Translations under genes and position numbers: made by a program
Assembly (NCBI GenBank): GCA_019422525.1
Contig: JAHZDE010000013.1
Coordinates: 1-64,000 of the forward strand
Direction of reading: 5' to 3'
DNA from: Clostridiales bacterium
GTDB lineage: Bacteria > Bacillota > Clostridia > Oscillospirales > Acutalibacteraceae
Length of the DNA: 64,000 bases
Shown here: positions 25,475 through 34,447 of the stretch, in pieces
How the letters are laid out: each line of letters begins with the position of its first letter
Position numbering within the stretch: the first letter of the stretch is position 1
The notes under the pieces: generated by a model
What the model was told of the DNA's origin: nothing
The model's input: the letters and a program-made list of their open reading frames with translations, nothing else
The model's database searches: none

Positions 25475-26491
25475 TCATCCGTCACCTCCTTCATAGGGAC
25501 AAAAACCGGCACAGGCGCCGGTCTCTATGGCGGCTATATAGCGAAAGATGGGATAAGCCTGCGGCGGGCAGACGGCATTACCCAGCGTTTTCAGCCGCAG
25601 CGCACGGTCTTTGGTGTCTTCGGTTATGCGGGGGATGTTTTCCGGTTCAGCTGCCCAGAGGATACGTCCGTCCATCCTTTCGGAAATCCCATCAGCCATT
25701 CCACCCAATCCGGGTTGAGGGCTGCTTTCTCCGAGAGCGGCTTTTCCTGGCGGATGACCTGTGCCGACAGATTGGCCGTCGGAGACTGTTTTTGATGAGC
25801 TGTCGGTTTCAGGGTGGAGCGGTATCCCTCCGATGCAGCCGGGGTCAGATAATAGACCGCCGTTGAGAGAGAAGGCGTCCAGATGGTTCCGCTTCGGTTT
25901 CTCCGGCGCAGAATTCCCGTCTCTGACAGGAACACATCCAGGTTGGCTGCGTCCCGGCAGATTGCCTTGTCGGAGGCAAGGGGCGTGGGAAACATCAACC
26001 GCGATGATAAAAGTTCGCTGGCGCTCATGCCACGCGCCGACGCCGCAAGCCGGAAATACGAATGGGAGAACAGCGTATCCCGCTTTTGCCAGGTCAAATA
26101 TCGTCTTGTCGAGCCCCATATGGATGAAGCCAGCAACATTCTCCCCAAGCACCCAATGGGGCCGCAGTTCGGCAATAACGCGGCACATTTCCGGCCACAG
26201 GTAGCGCTCATCCGCAAAGCCTTTTCGCCGCCCGGCGGTGGAGAAAGGCTGGCACGGGAATCCTCCGGAGAGGACGGTGACGGTTTCAAGCCCGGTCTTT
26301 TCAAGAAACGCCTCCTTTGTGAATGTGGTGATGTCTCGGAATTTGGGAACATCCGGCCAATGTTTCTTCAGCACAGCATACGGGTAATCTGCCCATTCGC
26401 ACTGGCAGACGGTATGGAAACCGGCGGCTTCTGCCGCCAGATCCAGCCCGCCGATGCCGGAAAACAGGCTGACGTGGGTCAATCGCTCCAT
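25475..26491 (-). CDS. DNA (cytosine-5) methyltransferase inside the transfer operon
   Basis: 338 residues from the ATG at 26491. Motif I SLFSGIGGLDLAAEAAGF, catalytic GGFPCQPFSTAGRR, motif VI GENVAGF, motif VIII HERQRTFIIA and motif X LKTLGNAVCPPQAY are all present, so it should be active. It probably modifies the element to evade host restriction. Between motifs VIII and X the variable region has an odd property: a second minus frame also reads as a methyltransferase-like segment (see findings). It has no counterpart in element B. Confidence 0.88.
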   Translation of the reverse strand: MERLTHVSLFSGIGGLDLAAEAAGFHTVCQCEWADYPYAVLKKHWPDVPKFRDITTFTKEAFLEKTGLETVTVLSGGFPCQPFSTAGRRKGFADERYLWPEMCRVIAELRPHWVLGENVAGFIHMGLDKTIFDLAKAGYAVLPFVFPACGVGAWHERQRTFIIAVDVSHAPCLRQGNLPGRSQPGCVPVRDGNSAPEKPKRNHLDAFSLNGGLLSDPGCIGGIPLHPETDSSSKTVSDGQSVGTGHPPGKAALGESSPQPGLGGMADGISERMDGRILWAAEPENIPRITEDTKDRALRLKTLGNAVCPPQAYPIFRYIAAIETGACAGFCPYEGGDG

Positions 26492-27114
26492 TCTACATCC
26501 CACCCCTGAATGATATCCTTGAGTTCATCATCCTCATCCTCGAGAGGGATTAAATTATGGCGCTTGATGATTGCTTCTTCCAAGACGTCACAGACGGCGC
26601 TGCTTCCTTCCGTGAGACCCAGGCTACGGCAAATCTCTTTCATATCTCTTTCGTAATAGTCGATTCGTTTTTTCAAGCGGAGAAAATCCTTTTCCGTTTC
26701 TGCTTCCCTCAAATGGCGGGCTATGGAGTAATACTGTGCAATCAATTTGTGGATATCAATCACCAGCAAACGAAAACCGCTGCCGGGAATGATGTACGCA
26801 TCCAGATATTTCTTTGGTTTTGGCTTTTCTTCGGGGACAATCTCCACTTCATCTAGCTCTCTATCCATGAGTTCCTTCAGCTCTTTGGACTTGCCGAACA
26901 CCAAGTAGCAACTAGGAATTCCCAATTTTTTAAACTTTTCCTCTGCAACCTCTCCGTATTGCTTTACAGTATCCAATACGTGAGATATGTCTTCTTCATC
27001 TTTAGCACGGCCAGCCAGAAAGGCAAGCTGGTGCAACAGGCTGTACAGATGGACCTTATCGTTAATATGGGAAAGATAGGTTTTACCGTGGATGATATAC
27101 AGTTTATTTCTCAT
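26479..27114 (-). CDS. Unrecognised 211-residue protein in the element A transfer operon
   Basis: From the ATG at 27114 with GGAG eight bases upstream (a GTG at 27120 overlaps the VirB4 stop). No domain recognised. Helical, with KLYIIHGKTYLSHINDKVHL at the start, a Lys/Pro/Glu linker (VPEEKPKPKKYLDAYI) and an acidic end (LEDEDDELKDIIQG). It is somewhat more AT-rich than VirB4. It overlaps the methyltransferase gene at its 3' end. It is absent from element B, so it and the methyltransferase may have been inserted together. Confidence 0.65.
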   Translation of the reverse strand: MRNKLYIIHGKTYLSHINDKVHLYSLLHQLAFLAGRAKDEEDISHVLDTVKQYGEVAEEKFKKLGIPSCYLVFGKSKELKELMDRELDEVEIVPEEKPKPKKYLDAYIIPGSGFRLLVIDIHKLIAQYYSIARHLREAETEKDFLRLKKRIDYYERDMKEICRSLGLTEGSSAVCDVLEEAIIKRHNLIPLEDEDDELKDIIQGWDVEWSD

Positions 27115-27116
27115 AT

Positions 27117-29534
27117 TCACGTCTCCGTTTCTGCCGCCAGATGCTCCACCTCGCTGGGCTTGGTGGTGAGCAGCTTGTACAGCTCCGTGTCCTTTGGGAA
27201 GTCATCTGCAAAGGGTAAGATGACGTTGTTGAAGAACAGCAGCCCATGACCCGGTTCGGAGTTGGTCACATAGGCAATCTGTTCCGCCGAGATGCCCAGC
27301 CGTTCCGCCAGAATCTTCCGGTCACCGGCTGCCTGATTTAGCATATAGATGAAGTCGCTGTTCTCCAGGATGTTTTCGATTTCCGGGGAGGAAAGCAGGT
27401 CTTTGGGGTTCTGGGTGGCACCAGTGGGGACGCCGCCCCATTTGCGGAATCGCTTCCAGATCTCGGCGCTGTAGGCGGCGGTCTGTTCCTCCTTCAGCAG
27501 AAGATGGAACTCATCCACGAAATACCAGGTGGAACGGCCAATGGCCCGGTTGATGGTCACGGTGTTCCACACGGCGTCCTGGACGATGAGCATTCCCGGT
27601 TTCTTCAGGTTCTTGCCGAGACTCTTGATATCGAAGCAGACCAGCCGGTTCTGGATATCTACAGTGGTGCGGTGGTTAAAGAAATTCAGTGAACCGTTCA
27701 CATACAAATCCAGTGCCTGCGCCACCCGGTCGGCCTCGGGAATGTGCTGGGCCAACAGAGCGTTCATCAAATCTCCCAGGACGGGTACTTTCTCCGGCTT
27801 GGGGTCGGCAAAGTAAGGCTGATAGATGCGTTGTACCGCCCGGTCAATGACCGTTTTCTCGATGGCTTCCAGACCAGTCTTGCTGCCCATGATGAGTTCG
27901 CAGAAAGAAAGCACAAAGTCACTTTTCAGAGCCAGCGGGTTTTCCTCGTCCGAGTAGTTGAGGTTGATGTCTAACGGGTTGAGATAATCCTTGCTGGAGG
28001 GCGACAACCGTACCACCTGGCCGCCCAGCCGATGTACCAGCGGCGAGTATTCATCCTCCGGGTCACAGATGATGACATTATCCTGTGTGGTCAGAATGAT
28101 GAAGGTAATCTCCCGCTTGCAGCTCATGGACTTGCCGCTGCCCGGTGTTCCGAACACAAGGCCGTTGGGGCAGCGGGATTGCTTGCGGTCCAGCAGAATC
28201 ATGTTGTTGGAGAGAGCGTTCAGGCCGTAGTACATGGAATCGCCACCCATGAACAACTCCTGGGTGACAAAGGGAACGAACACAGCCAGCGCCGATGTGG
28301 TGAGGCTGCGTTCAATCTTGATGCGGTTCAGCCCCAACGGAAGACAACTCATCAACCCGTCTTCCTGCTGGAAATCCAGCCGGGTGAGCATACAGTTGTA
28401 GGTCTGGGCAACGCTGGCTGTCTGGGATACGGCAATCTCCAGCTTTTGCTTTGTCTCTGCCATGTGCATGACGAGAAAAGTAAGGTTGAACATCCGCTCG
28501 TTGCGGGATTGCAGGTCTTGCAGGATGGTCTTGGCAGCACCGCCGTAGGTGGCAAGGTCGGAGGGCAAGATATCCATGTCGTAGCCGCTGCGCACAGCCC
28601 GCTTCTGTTCGGCAATCTTCATTGCGTCCAGATCGGTGATTTTGCGCTTCAGCATTTTGATGGCATCATTTTGGTTGATGCCCCGGATGTGCATGGTCAC
28701 CAGAATGTTGCCGTCGGTTTCCATGAAATCGGCTAGAATCCGGTCGTGCATCTCCGGTGCGGTAATCTGCAAAAAGCTGATCGCCCCATACATCTCGCCG
28801 ATGCGGAAGGTACGAGTCTCACCAAAATGGAAGGACGTCGGGGCGATGAAGTCCTTGACCGATAGCCCGCTGGGAGCCAGCCAATCCCAGTCGAAGGCGA
28901 ATTTTCCGCCAGCCGGATGGAGAATCCCATGCAGCAGTTCCAGCCGCTCCCGGCCGTCCAATACATGAGCCGCGGCGCCCATCACCTTGAAGCGGTTGAG
29001 GGTGTCGGTTTCGATGCGGGCGAACCGCGCACGGGCTGCGGCCAGATTTTCCGCTTCAATGGTCAGGGTCACATACTTGGTCTTCACATAGCCGTTGCTG
29101 CCGCGTTCGTACTGGTACTGAAGAATCTTGACGGCATCCTCCCGCACCGGGTCAAGTTCATCACCCTGAAGCTGAATGCCGAACAGATTTTCTTCTGACC
29201 CGTGTTCCACATACCGGCTGCTCAAGGTCATCTGCACGCCGATGGAGGGGTCATAGCCGTTGTAGAAATCGCAGAGATGTTCGAAGATATCCCGCTGGTC
29301 GTCCGGGCTGGACAGGCGGTAGTTCACATCTGCATAGGCGATGGTTTTGGAATAGGTGCCGTCATCCAACCGGCAGAGTCCGTCCGGAAAGATGTTGCGG
29401 AAAGGCAGACTTTCCTGTACCGAGTGCGGTTTACCATCGCCTTTGGCCCGGCGGACAATAGTTTCAATCTGCTTGCGCTCGGCACGGGTCAGCTTGCGTC
29501 TGGCCTTTGCCGGGCCCTTAGTTTTGGAATGCAA
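27117..29534 (-). CDS. VirB4/TraE-type conjugation ATPase (CD1110-like)
   Basis: 805 residues. Walker A FGTPGSGKS with MSCKREI after it, Walker B YFVDEFHLLLKEEQTA, and the VirB4 finger FRKWGGVPTGATQNPKDLL. The N-terminal region has FPDGLCRLDDGTYSKTIAY and the typical APTSFHFGETRTF. It powers assembly of and substrate passage through the type IV channel from the cytoplasmic side. It overlaps PrgI by 17 bases. The homologue at 47832-50273 is clearly related over its full length. Confidence 0.95.
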   Translation of the reverse strand: MHSKTKGPAKARRKLTRAERKQIETIVRRAKGDGKPHSVQESLPFRNIFPDGLCRLDDGTYSKTIAYADVNYRLSSPDDQRDIFEHLCDFYNGYDPSIGVQMTLSSRYVEHGSEENLFGIQLQGDELDPVREDAVKILQYQYERGSNGYVKTKYVTLTIEAENLAAARARFARIETDTLNRFKVMGAAAHVLDGRERLELLHGILHPAGGKFAFDWDWLAPSGLSVKDFIAPTSFHFGETRTFRIGEMYGAISFLQITAPEMHDRILADFMETDGNILVTMHIRGINQNDAIKMLKRKITDLDAMKIAEQKRAVRSGYDMDILPSDLATYGGAAKTILQDLQSRNERMFNLTFLVMHMAETKQKLEIAVSQTASVAQTYNCMLTRLDFQQEDGLMSCLPLGLNRIKIERSLTTSALAVFVPFVTQELFMGGDSMYYGLNALSNNMILLDRKQSRCPNGLVFGTPGSGKSMSCKREITFIILTTQDNVIICDPEDEYSPLVHRLGGQVVRLSPSSKDYLNPLDINLNYSDEENPLALKSDFVLSFCELIMGSKTGLEAIEKTVIDRAVQRIYQPYFADPKPEKVPVLGDLMNALLAQHIPEADRVAQALDLYVNGSLNFFNHRTTVDIQNRLVCFDIKSLGKNLKKPGMLIVQDAVWNTVTINRAIGRSTWYFVDEFHLLLKEEQTAAYSAEIWKRFRKWGGVPTGATQNPKDLLSSPEIENILENSDFIYMLNQAAGDRKILAERLGISAEQIAYVTNSEPGHGLLFFNNVILPFADDFPKDTELYKLLTTKPSEVEHLAAETET

Positions 29535-29886
29535 TTTTCTTCACCTCCCGTTCCAGGGCATACTGCCGCATCAGGGCGGAGTAGAGATTGTTTGTCTGAT
29601 AGACGCGCACCTTGGGGCGAATGAACTTGTTCTGGATGAGATACCCGAGGAAAACTTCCAGCGGTTGACCGTTCTTCTCGTACATGGCGAACAGGAAGAA
29701 GGGCAGCATCACCAGAATCATGCACAGCGCCGAGGTGGTAGTGCCCAGGCTGGGTTTGACCAAAAAGAAAAGCGGTACACCTACCAGTGCCGCCGCTCCA
29801 AAACAGATTACTTGTCGTTGGGTCAGCCCGAACAGGATTTTGCTCTGCACACGGCTGAGGTCTTTGGGGATCGTAACATAGGCCAA
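29518..29886 (-). CDS. PrgI-family membrane protein (VirB3-like position)
   Basis: About 122 residues from a TTG at 29886 with AAAGGAG upstream. It begins AYVTIPKDLSRVQSKI. Two membrane helices follow (VICFGAAALVGVPLFFLV and TTSALCMILVMLPFFLFAMY), then KNGQPLEVFLGYLIQNKFIR. This is the PrgI pattern; the protein sits with VirB4 and VirB6 in Gram-positive secretion channels. Homologue at 47477. Confidence 0.9.
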   Translation of the reverse strand: MAYVTIPKDLSRVQSKILFGLTQRQVICFGAAALVGVPLFFLVKPSLGTTTSALCMILVMLPFFLFAMYEKNGQPLEVFLGYLIQNKFIRPKVRVYQTNNLYSALMRQYALEREVKKIAFQN

Positions 29887-29905
29887 TAGAATCAGCTCCT
29901 TTCGG

Positions 29906-30772
29906 TCAGTGCGCGCCAAACAGCGACTTGGCAAGACTCCCGGTTTTGAACAGTGTGAAACACAGCAGCACCGTGTAACCCATACAACCCCAGATGGAGC
30001 CGGAAATGTCTCCGCTTGTCAGTGAGATATGCTCCACCAGCACCGCATAGATGCCCACACAGATCATGATGAGAAAAGCCTGGAAGCCCAGCGCCAGCAG
30101 AGAGCGGAGATAGTTCTGTCCAGTAGAACCCCACTCCCGGTTAACCATTGTGGCAAAGGGGATAGGGCCGACAGAGGTCACCAGGTAGATTTCAATCATG
30201 CGTCCGTAAATCACCAGGAAGATGCAGATGGACATGATTTGCGTACAGAGTCCCACGAACATACTCTGGAACCATAGTCCCAGCAAAGCCCCGATGCTCC
30301 AGTCTGCCAGTTCAGTTTCCAGATTGTTGGTCACGCTGGAAATATCAATGCCCGCATCGGTGATGATGACCCCGGCGCTTTGACTGACCACGTTCTGAGC
30401 TACGTCAAAGACGGCCATCACGATGTTCCAGGTGTTGGTCACAATGAGCACGGCGCAGAAGGTCTTGAAAATCCATTTGAAGAAAATCCAGGTATCGAAG
30501 TCATGGAGATTGTTTTTCTCGATGATGAGCTGGATCAGTTCATAGCACATCACGAAAGTCAGAACTATCCCGGCTATCGGGACAATCACTGTTTCGGAAA
30601 GGCTGCGAATCATATTGAAGATGCCGCTGTCCCATGTGGAAGGCGACATACCGACTTCACCGGCAATTTCGCCGACTTTGGTATTCAAAGTATCAAACAT
30701 GCCGGTCAGATTGGCAATGATGCCGTCGATGAGCAGTTCTTGAAACCACTCCTGTATCGCATCAAAAACCAA
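29906..30772 (-). CDS. VirB6/TrbL-like polytopic channel protein (CD1112-like)
   Basis: 288 residues with about six hydrophobic helices, for example VIVPIAGIVLTFVMCYELIQ, GLCTQIMSICIFLVIYGRMI and IWGCMGYTVLLCFTLF. The N-terminal FQELLIDGIIANLTGMFDTL is amphipathic. VGPIPFATMVNREWGSTGQN is a conserved loop of this family. It forms part of the inner-membrane channel. It starts after a hairpin following the Maff2 gene. Homologue at 46590-47456. Confidence 0.93.
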   Translation of the reverse strand: MVFDAIQEWFQELLIDGIIANLTGMFDTLNTKVGEIAGEVGMSPSTWDSGIFNMIRSLSETVIVPIAGIVLTFVMCYELIQLIIEKNNLHDFDTWIFFKWIFKTFCAVLIVTNTWNIVMAVFDVAQNVVSQSAGVIITDAGIDISSVTNNLETELADWSIGALLGLWFQSMFVGLCTQIMSICIFLVIYGRMIEIYLVTSVGPIPFATMVNREWGSTGQNYLRSLLALGFQAFLIMICVGIYAVLVEHISLTSGDISGSIWGCMGYTVLLCFTLFKTGSLAKSLFGAH

Positions 30773-30790
30773 CGGAGATCCCTCCTTTCC

Positions 30791-30816
30791 GGGAGGCCCC
30801 GTTCTGGGGGCCTCCC
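30791..30816. terminator. GC-rich hairpin between Maff2 and VirB6 genes
   Basis: GGGAGGCCCC and GGGGCCTCCC pair around a short loop; no T-tract follows on minus. It more likely stabilises the Maff2 transcript or partly attenuates the operon than ends it. Confidence 0.55.
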
Positions 30817-30837
30817 GTTGGGGTTACCGGAACAGAA

Positions 30838-31059
30838 TCAGGCGATGGTAAGCAGGTTGGACAGCAGCGGAATCAGGGTGACACCGATGAGGGCGACACC
30901 GCCGCCTGCCATCAGCTGCTTGATGCCCTGGGATTTGGATGCCGGGTTGTCCTGGCCGTAGCCTTCCAGCAGGTTGATGCCGCCCCATACGCACAGGCCG
31001 CCACCCAGCGCGATCACGAGAGTCTGAAGAACATTGATCGAATTCGTGAAGAAGTCCAT
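30838..31059 (-). CDS. Maff2-family small membrane protein (VirB2-like position)
   Basis: 73 residues with two hydrophobic helices separated by the conserved loop GGINLLEGYGQDNPASKSQG; LMAGGGVALIGVTLIPLL is the second helix. AAAGGAAC precedes the ATG. The size, two-helix shape and place between VirD4 and VirB6 fit a pilin-like or channel subunit, but the role is inferred. The near-identical loop is in element B at 46357. Confidence 0.9.
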   Translation of the reverse strand: MDFFTNSINVLQTLVIALGGGLCVWGGINLLEGYGQDNPASKSQGIKQLMAGGGVALIGVTLIPLLSNLLTIA

Positions 31060-31084
31060 AGAGCAGTTCCTTTCGTTGGTACAA

Positions 31085-32854
31085 TCATTTCAGGTCGTCA
31101 GCAGTCAGTTCGTACAATTCAAAGGGCTCGTCCGGCTTCACGATGGCCGGGCGGCGCTTCATGTACCGCTCCATGTCAAAAAGATTCTTCTTGTCGGCGT
31201 CGGCCGTGTAGGGGTAATTGGGATGCTTGGTCAGGTCGTACTTCTCCGACAGGAAGGGACGCACGCCCCGAAGCATGAAGATACACTTGCCTCCGTCCAT
31301 GACTGCCAATTCGTCCTGTGTCATCAACTCCTTTCCCATTTTCTGATATGTGAGGCCATGAGAAACCTGGCTGCCCCTGTTCTCGGATTGATTGAAACTG
31401 TCGATGGTCTCCTTGCCCAGCAGTTCCGAGATTTCCTTCAGGGTGGATTTCTCCTTGCCTCCCAAAAACAAGGTGCTGTCGCAGTTGCCCACAATGGTAT
31501 CGGCAGCATCCTTGTAGATGGTTTTCAGCTGACTTTGCGACTGCAAAATAATAGAAGCCGAGATTTCCCGGCTTCGGATGGTGGCGATTAACTTGTCAAA
31601 ATTGGGGATCTGACCGATGTTAGCGAACTCGTCCAGCAGGCACCGCACATGAACCGGCAGGCGCCCTCCGTAGAAGTCGTCCGCTTTGTCGCACAACAGA
31701 TTGAACAGCTGGGAATACATCAGCGCCGCTACAAAGTTGAAGGTACTGTCCGTATCCGAGAGAATCACGAAGAGGGCGGATTTTCGATCGCCCAAGGTAT
31801 CCAACTCCAGCTCATCCTCCGCCATCAGGTTGCGAAGCTCTGCGATATCAAAAGGAGCCAGACGGGCACCGCAGGAGATCAGGATGCTTTTCAGCGTCTT
31901 GCCCGCAGCCATCTTGAATTTGCGGTATTGCTTGACGGCGAAGTGGTCGGGGTGTGTCTTCTCCAACTTGATAAAAAGCCTGTCCACCGGAGACTGAAAT
32001 TCCTCATCGTCCTCCCGAGCTTCTGAAGCATTGATGAGGTCAAGCAGCGTGATGAAGTTCCGTTCCTCCGGCTCCGCCTCGTACCAGATGTATCCGATCA
32101 GGGCGGAGTAGTACAGCCGTTCCGCCTTGACCCAGAAATCTTCACTGGATTTTTCGCCTTCACCCTTGGTGTTGAGGATGAGGGCGTTCACGAGTTTCAG
32201 GATATCCTTCTCGCTGCGGATATAGTTAAGTGGGTTATACCTCATCGATTTTTTGAAGTTCACAAGATTCAGGCTCTTGATGCGGTATCCCTTGCGGTCC
32301 AGAAGAACACCTACCTCGTTGAGGATGGTGCCCTTGGGGTCGGTGACCACATACGAGGAATGGCACTGGAGCAGATTCGGCTTGACGAAGAACCGAGTCT
32401 TGCCGGAACCGGAACCACCGATGACCAGGATGTTTTTATTCCGGGCATACTTGGGCTGCTTGGGGCGGCTGGACATGGTGATTCGCTCGGTCTGAGTGAG
32501 AAGGACGTTTTGGGAGAAGTCTTTGTCCATGTAGGGGGCAATATCAGCCGGAGTGCCCCAGCGGGCAGAACCATACTCAACACCTTTGCGGTATTTCTTG
32601 GCGTTCTTGCTGCTGGAGTATACCACCAGCCGGATTATGACAGCCCCAGCTGCACCGATACACAGGTCAGCCAGATGCAAACTTGGGAGGACAGTAGAAA
32701 ACGCCCCCGTAAAGCCCTGACTGAGATTCAGAAGCTTTTCAGAGGCGTCGCGGCCAGGTGCCAGACGGACAACCTGGCTGAGCTTATCAAACAGATAGAC
32801 GAAGATGAGATACGGTAGATTAAGGAGAAATTGCTTTTTCAGAGTCCCTGTCAC
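31085..32854 (-). CDS. VirD4/TraG-type coupling ATPase
   Basis: 589 residues from a GTG that overlaps the PcfB stop. N-terminal membrane helices, then Walker A VIGGSGSGKTRFFVKPNLLQ, the DPKGT box, and Walker B VRCLLDEFANIGQIPNF. It brings the relaxosome to the channel. The C-terminal CIFMLRGVRPFLSEKYDL is typical of clostridial ICE members. Homologue at 44391-46151, with DEAANIGQ in place of DEFANIGQ. Confidence 0.95.
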   Translation of the reverse strand: MTGTLKKQFLLNLPYLIFVYLFDKLSQVVRLAPGRDASEKLLNLSQGFTGAFSTVLPSLHLADLCIGAAGAVIIRLVVYSSSKNAKKYRKGVEYGSARWGTPADIAPYMDKDFSQNVLLTQTERITMSSRPKQPKYARNKNILVIGGSGSGKTRFFVKPNLLQCHSSYVVTDPKGTILNEVGVLLDRKGYRIKSLNLVNFKKSMRYNPLNYIRSEKDILKLVNALILNTKGEGEKSSEDFWVKAERLYYSALIGYIWYEAEPEERNFITLLDLINASEAREDDEEFQSPVDRLFIKLEKTHPDHFAVKQYRKFKMAAGKTLKSILISCGARLAPFDIAELRNLMAEDELELDTLGDRKSALFVILSDTDSTFNFVAALMYSQLFNLLCDKADDFYGGRLPVHVRCLLDEFANIGQIPNFDKLIATIRSREISASIILQSQSQLKTIYKDAADTIVGNCDSTLFLGGKEKSTLKEISELLGKETIDSFNQSENRGSQVSHGLTYQKMGKELMTQDELAVMDGGKCIFMLRGVRPFLSEKYDLTKHPNYPYTADADKKNLFDMERYMKRRPAIVKPDEPFELYELTADDLK

Positions 32855-33333
32855 CGCGCCACCTCCCGGTCCTTGGTTTTGACCTTTTCGCGCTGGCGGT
32901 GCTGCGTTTTGGTTTGCTGCTGCGCTATGCTCAAACGTTGCCGGATGGTGGGGCGTTTCTTACGGTTCAAGGTCACGGCCGTAAATTCCCGGAAAGCGGG
33001 TTCCATCTGGTCTTTGTCCTTTGCTTTGAAGAAGACATAATAATGCGGTGGTTGGGTGCTGGTATCTTTCTTCAGCGCGTAGTCGATATCATACTTTTTG
33101 GCTACCGAAGAGAAAGCCTTAATGTTCTGTTCGGTGATCTCAACATTCGTGAGTGAAGCGCCGTGCTGCTTGAGCTGATGTAATGTCTGCTTGCCTTGCC
33201 GCAAGGTGCGCTGCGAAGGCTTTTTCTGCATCTCCTGCAGCAGCTTCTTCACGGCCTTCTGGAGGACGTCCGCAGTCATCTTGCTTGTCTCCACCGCAAG
33301 GGAGATGGTGCGTTGGGTGACTTCTTCCTGCAC
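32851..33333 (-). CDS. PcfB/DUF3801-family relaxosome adaptor
   Basis: 160 residues from a GTG. It begins QEEVTQRTISLAVETSKMTA, continues with QGKQTLHQLKQHGASLTNVE and KYDIDYALKKD, and ends very basic. PcfB-type proteins bind the relaxosome and the coupling protein. The gene overlaps VirD4 by four bases. Homologue at 43909. Confidence 0.88.
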   Translation of the reverse strand: MQEEVTQRTISLAVETSKMTADVLQKAVKKLLQEMQKKPSQRTLRQGKQTLHQLKQHGASLTNVEITEQNIKAFSSVAKKYDIDYALKKDTSTQPPHYYVFFKAKDKDQMEPAFREFTAVTLNRKKRPTIRQRLSIAQQQTKTQHRQREKVKTKDREVAR

Positions 33334-33337
33334 GCCA

Positions 33338-34231
33338 TCACCTCCGTTCTTGGTTGCCGTACAGTGTATGGTTGGCGAGAGAAGCGTAGTAGCTGTCCAT
33401 CGTGGTGGGGGCGTTATACAGGGCAGCCAACAGGTATTTCTTGATGTTGCGGATGTGAGTGGTGTTTTCCTGCATCCGTTCCAGTATGTACTCGATGTGT
33501 GCGCTGTTGAGCTTCAGAAAGCGGGATCTGACTACCTCGGCAGGATAATCATCTCCGGCAATTCGGATGGACTCCCGGCGGGAACAGACGGTGTCCAGAA
33601 TGAGTTCCACCAACTCATCCAGACGTTCACAGTCAACGCGATCACTTTCGGCCAAAACCTCGTACTCGATGCTTTTCAAAATCAATTCCCGATACTTTTC
33701 TCTCTCCAGAATCAAGTCCCGTCCTGTCCGGTCTGCCCCCTTGGGGGCTTTGGGGGAGGATAAGACAGGATTGGATACTTCCGTGGTTTGTCTATCTTTC
33801 TTTTGTCTTTCAGGATTACTTTTATCTTTATTTAATTGCCGCCGGTTTCCCGGACCTGGATTATCCATATCCGGGTTTTCCGTATCTGGGTCAACCATAT
33901 CCGGCGGACTCTTGTCCGATGTATCGGGACCTCGATTGTGGGGTGTTTCGTAGATGAAATACTCCACATCTGTGATTTTCCCCTTGCTGTCCCGAAGCCG
34001 GTTGCGGACAATGTATCCGGCCTGCTCCAGTTCTTTCAGCGCAGAACCGATGCTGTCGGTGCCTTCTTTGCATATCTTTGAAAGTCCTCTGGTTGTGTAG
34101 TTCCAATCTTCAGGCAGGGACAGCATCATGGAGAGCAGCCCTTTGGATTTCAACGACAGCGCCTTGTTGCGCAGATGGTGATTAGACATCACCGTGTAGT
34201 CACGGGTTTTATCAATGCGGAATACGGCCAA
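33338..34231 (-). CDS. Winged-helix replication/DNA-binding protein with DUF6017 domain
   Basis: 297 residues from a TTG with GGGAGGTG seven bases upstream. The N-terminal winged helix has LRNKALSLKSKGLLSMMLSL and GLSKICKEGTDSIGSALKEL. A low-complexity linker with repeated PD/NPD units (about 105-130) follows. The C-terminal DUF6017-like domain has YPAEVVRSRFLKLNSAHIEY and LAALYNAPTTMDSYY. It heads the transfer operon. The element B counterpart at 39125 shares the C-terminal domain but has a RepA-type N-terminus. Confidence 0.85.
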   Translation of the reverse strand: MAVFRIDKTRDYTVMSNHHLRNKALSLKSKGLLSMMLSLPEDWNYTTRGLSKICKEGTDSIGSALKELEQAGYIVRNRLRDSKGKITDVEYFIYETPHNRGPDTSDKSPPDMVDPDTENPDMDNPGPGNRRQLNKDKSNPERQKKDRQTTEVSNPVLSSPKAPKGADRTGRDLILEREKYRELILKSIEYEVLAESDRVDCERLDELVELILDTVCSRRESIRIAGDDYPAEVVRSRFLKLNSAHIEYILERMQENTTHIRNIKKYLLAALYNAPTTMDSYYASLANHTLYGNQERR

Positions 34232-34288
34232 TGGACACCTCCCAATAGAAGTTTATAAATGTGTGTAAATGCCCAAACTATGAAGTCA

Positions 34289-34317
34289 TTGTTGTTTAAG
34301 GCGTATCGTGCTATAAT
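34289..34317 (+). promoter_or_regulatory. Promoter upstream of the helicase gene
   Basis: TTGTTG (34289-34294), 17 bases, TATAAT (34312-34317). The -10 is perfect and the -35 moderate. It lies about 130 bases before the helicase ATG in the divergent region next to the transfer operon start. Confidence 0.6.
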
Positions 34318-34447
34318 ATGAAACAATTAGAACAACGTATATGATTTGATGCACGAAATCCTATATAGATGTATAGTAATTTAAAAATATGTTTTGAATT
34401 TGAGAAAATTTTCGCCATTTATTACACAGAAATTGCGAGGTTTTACT

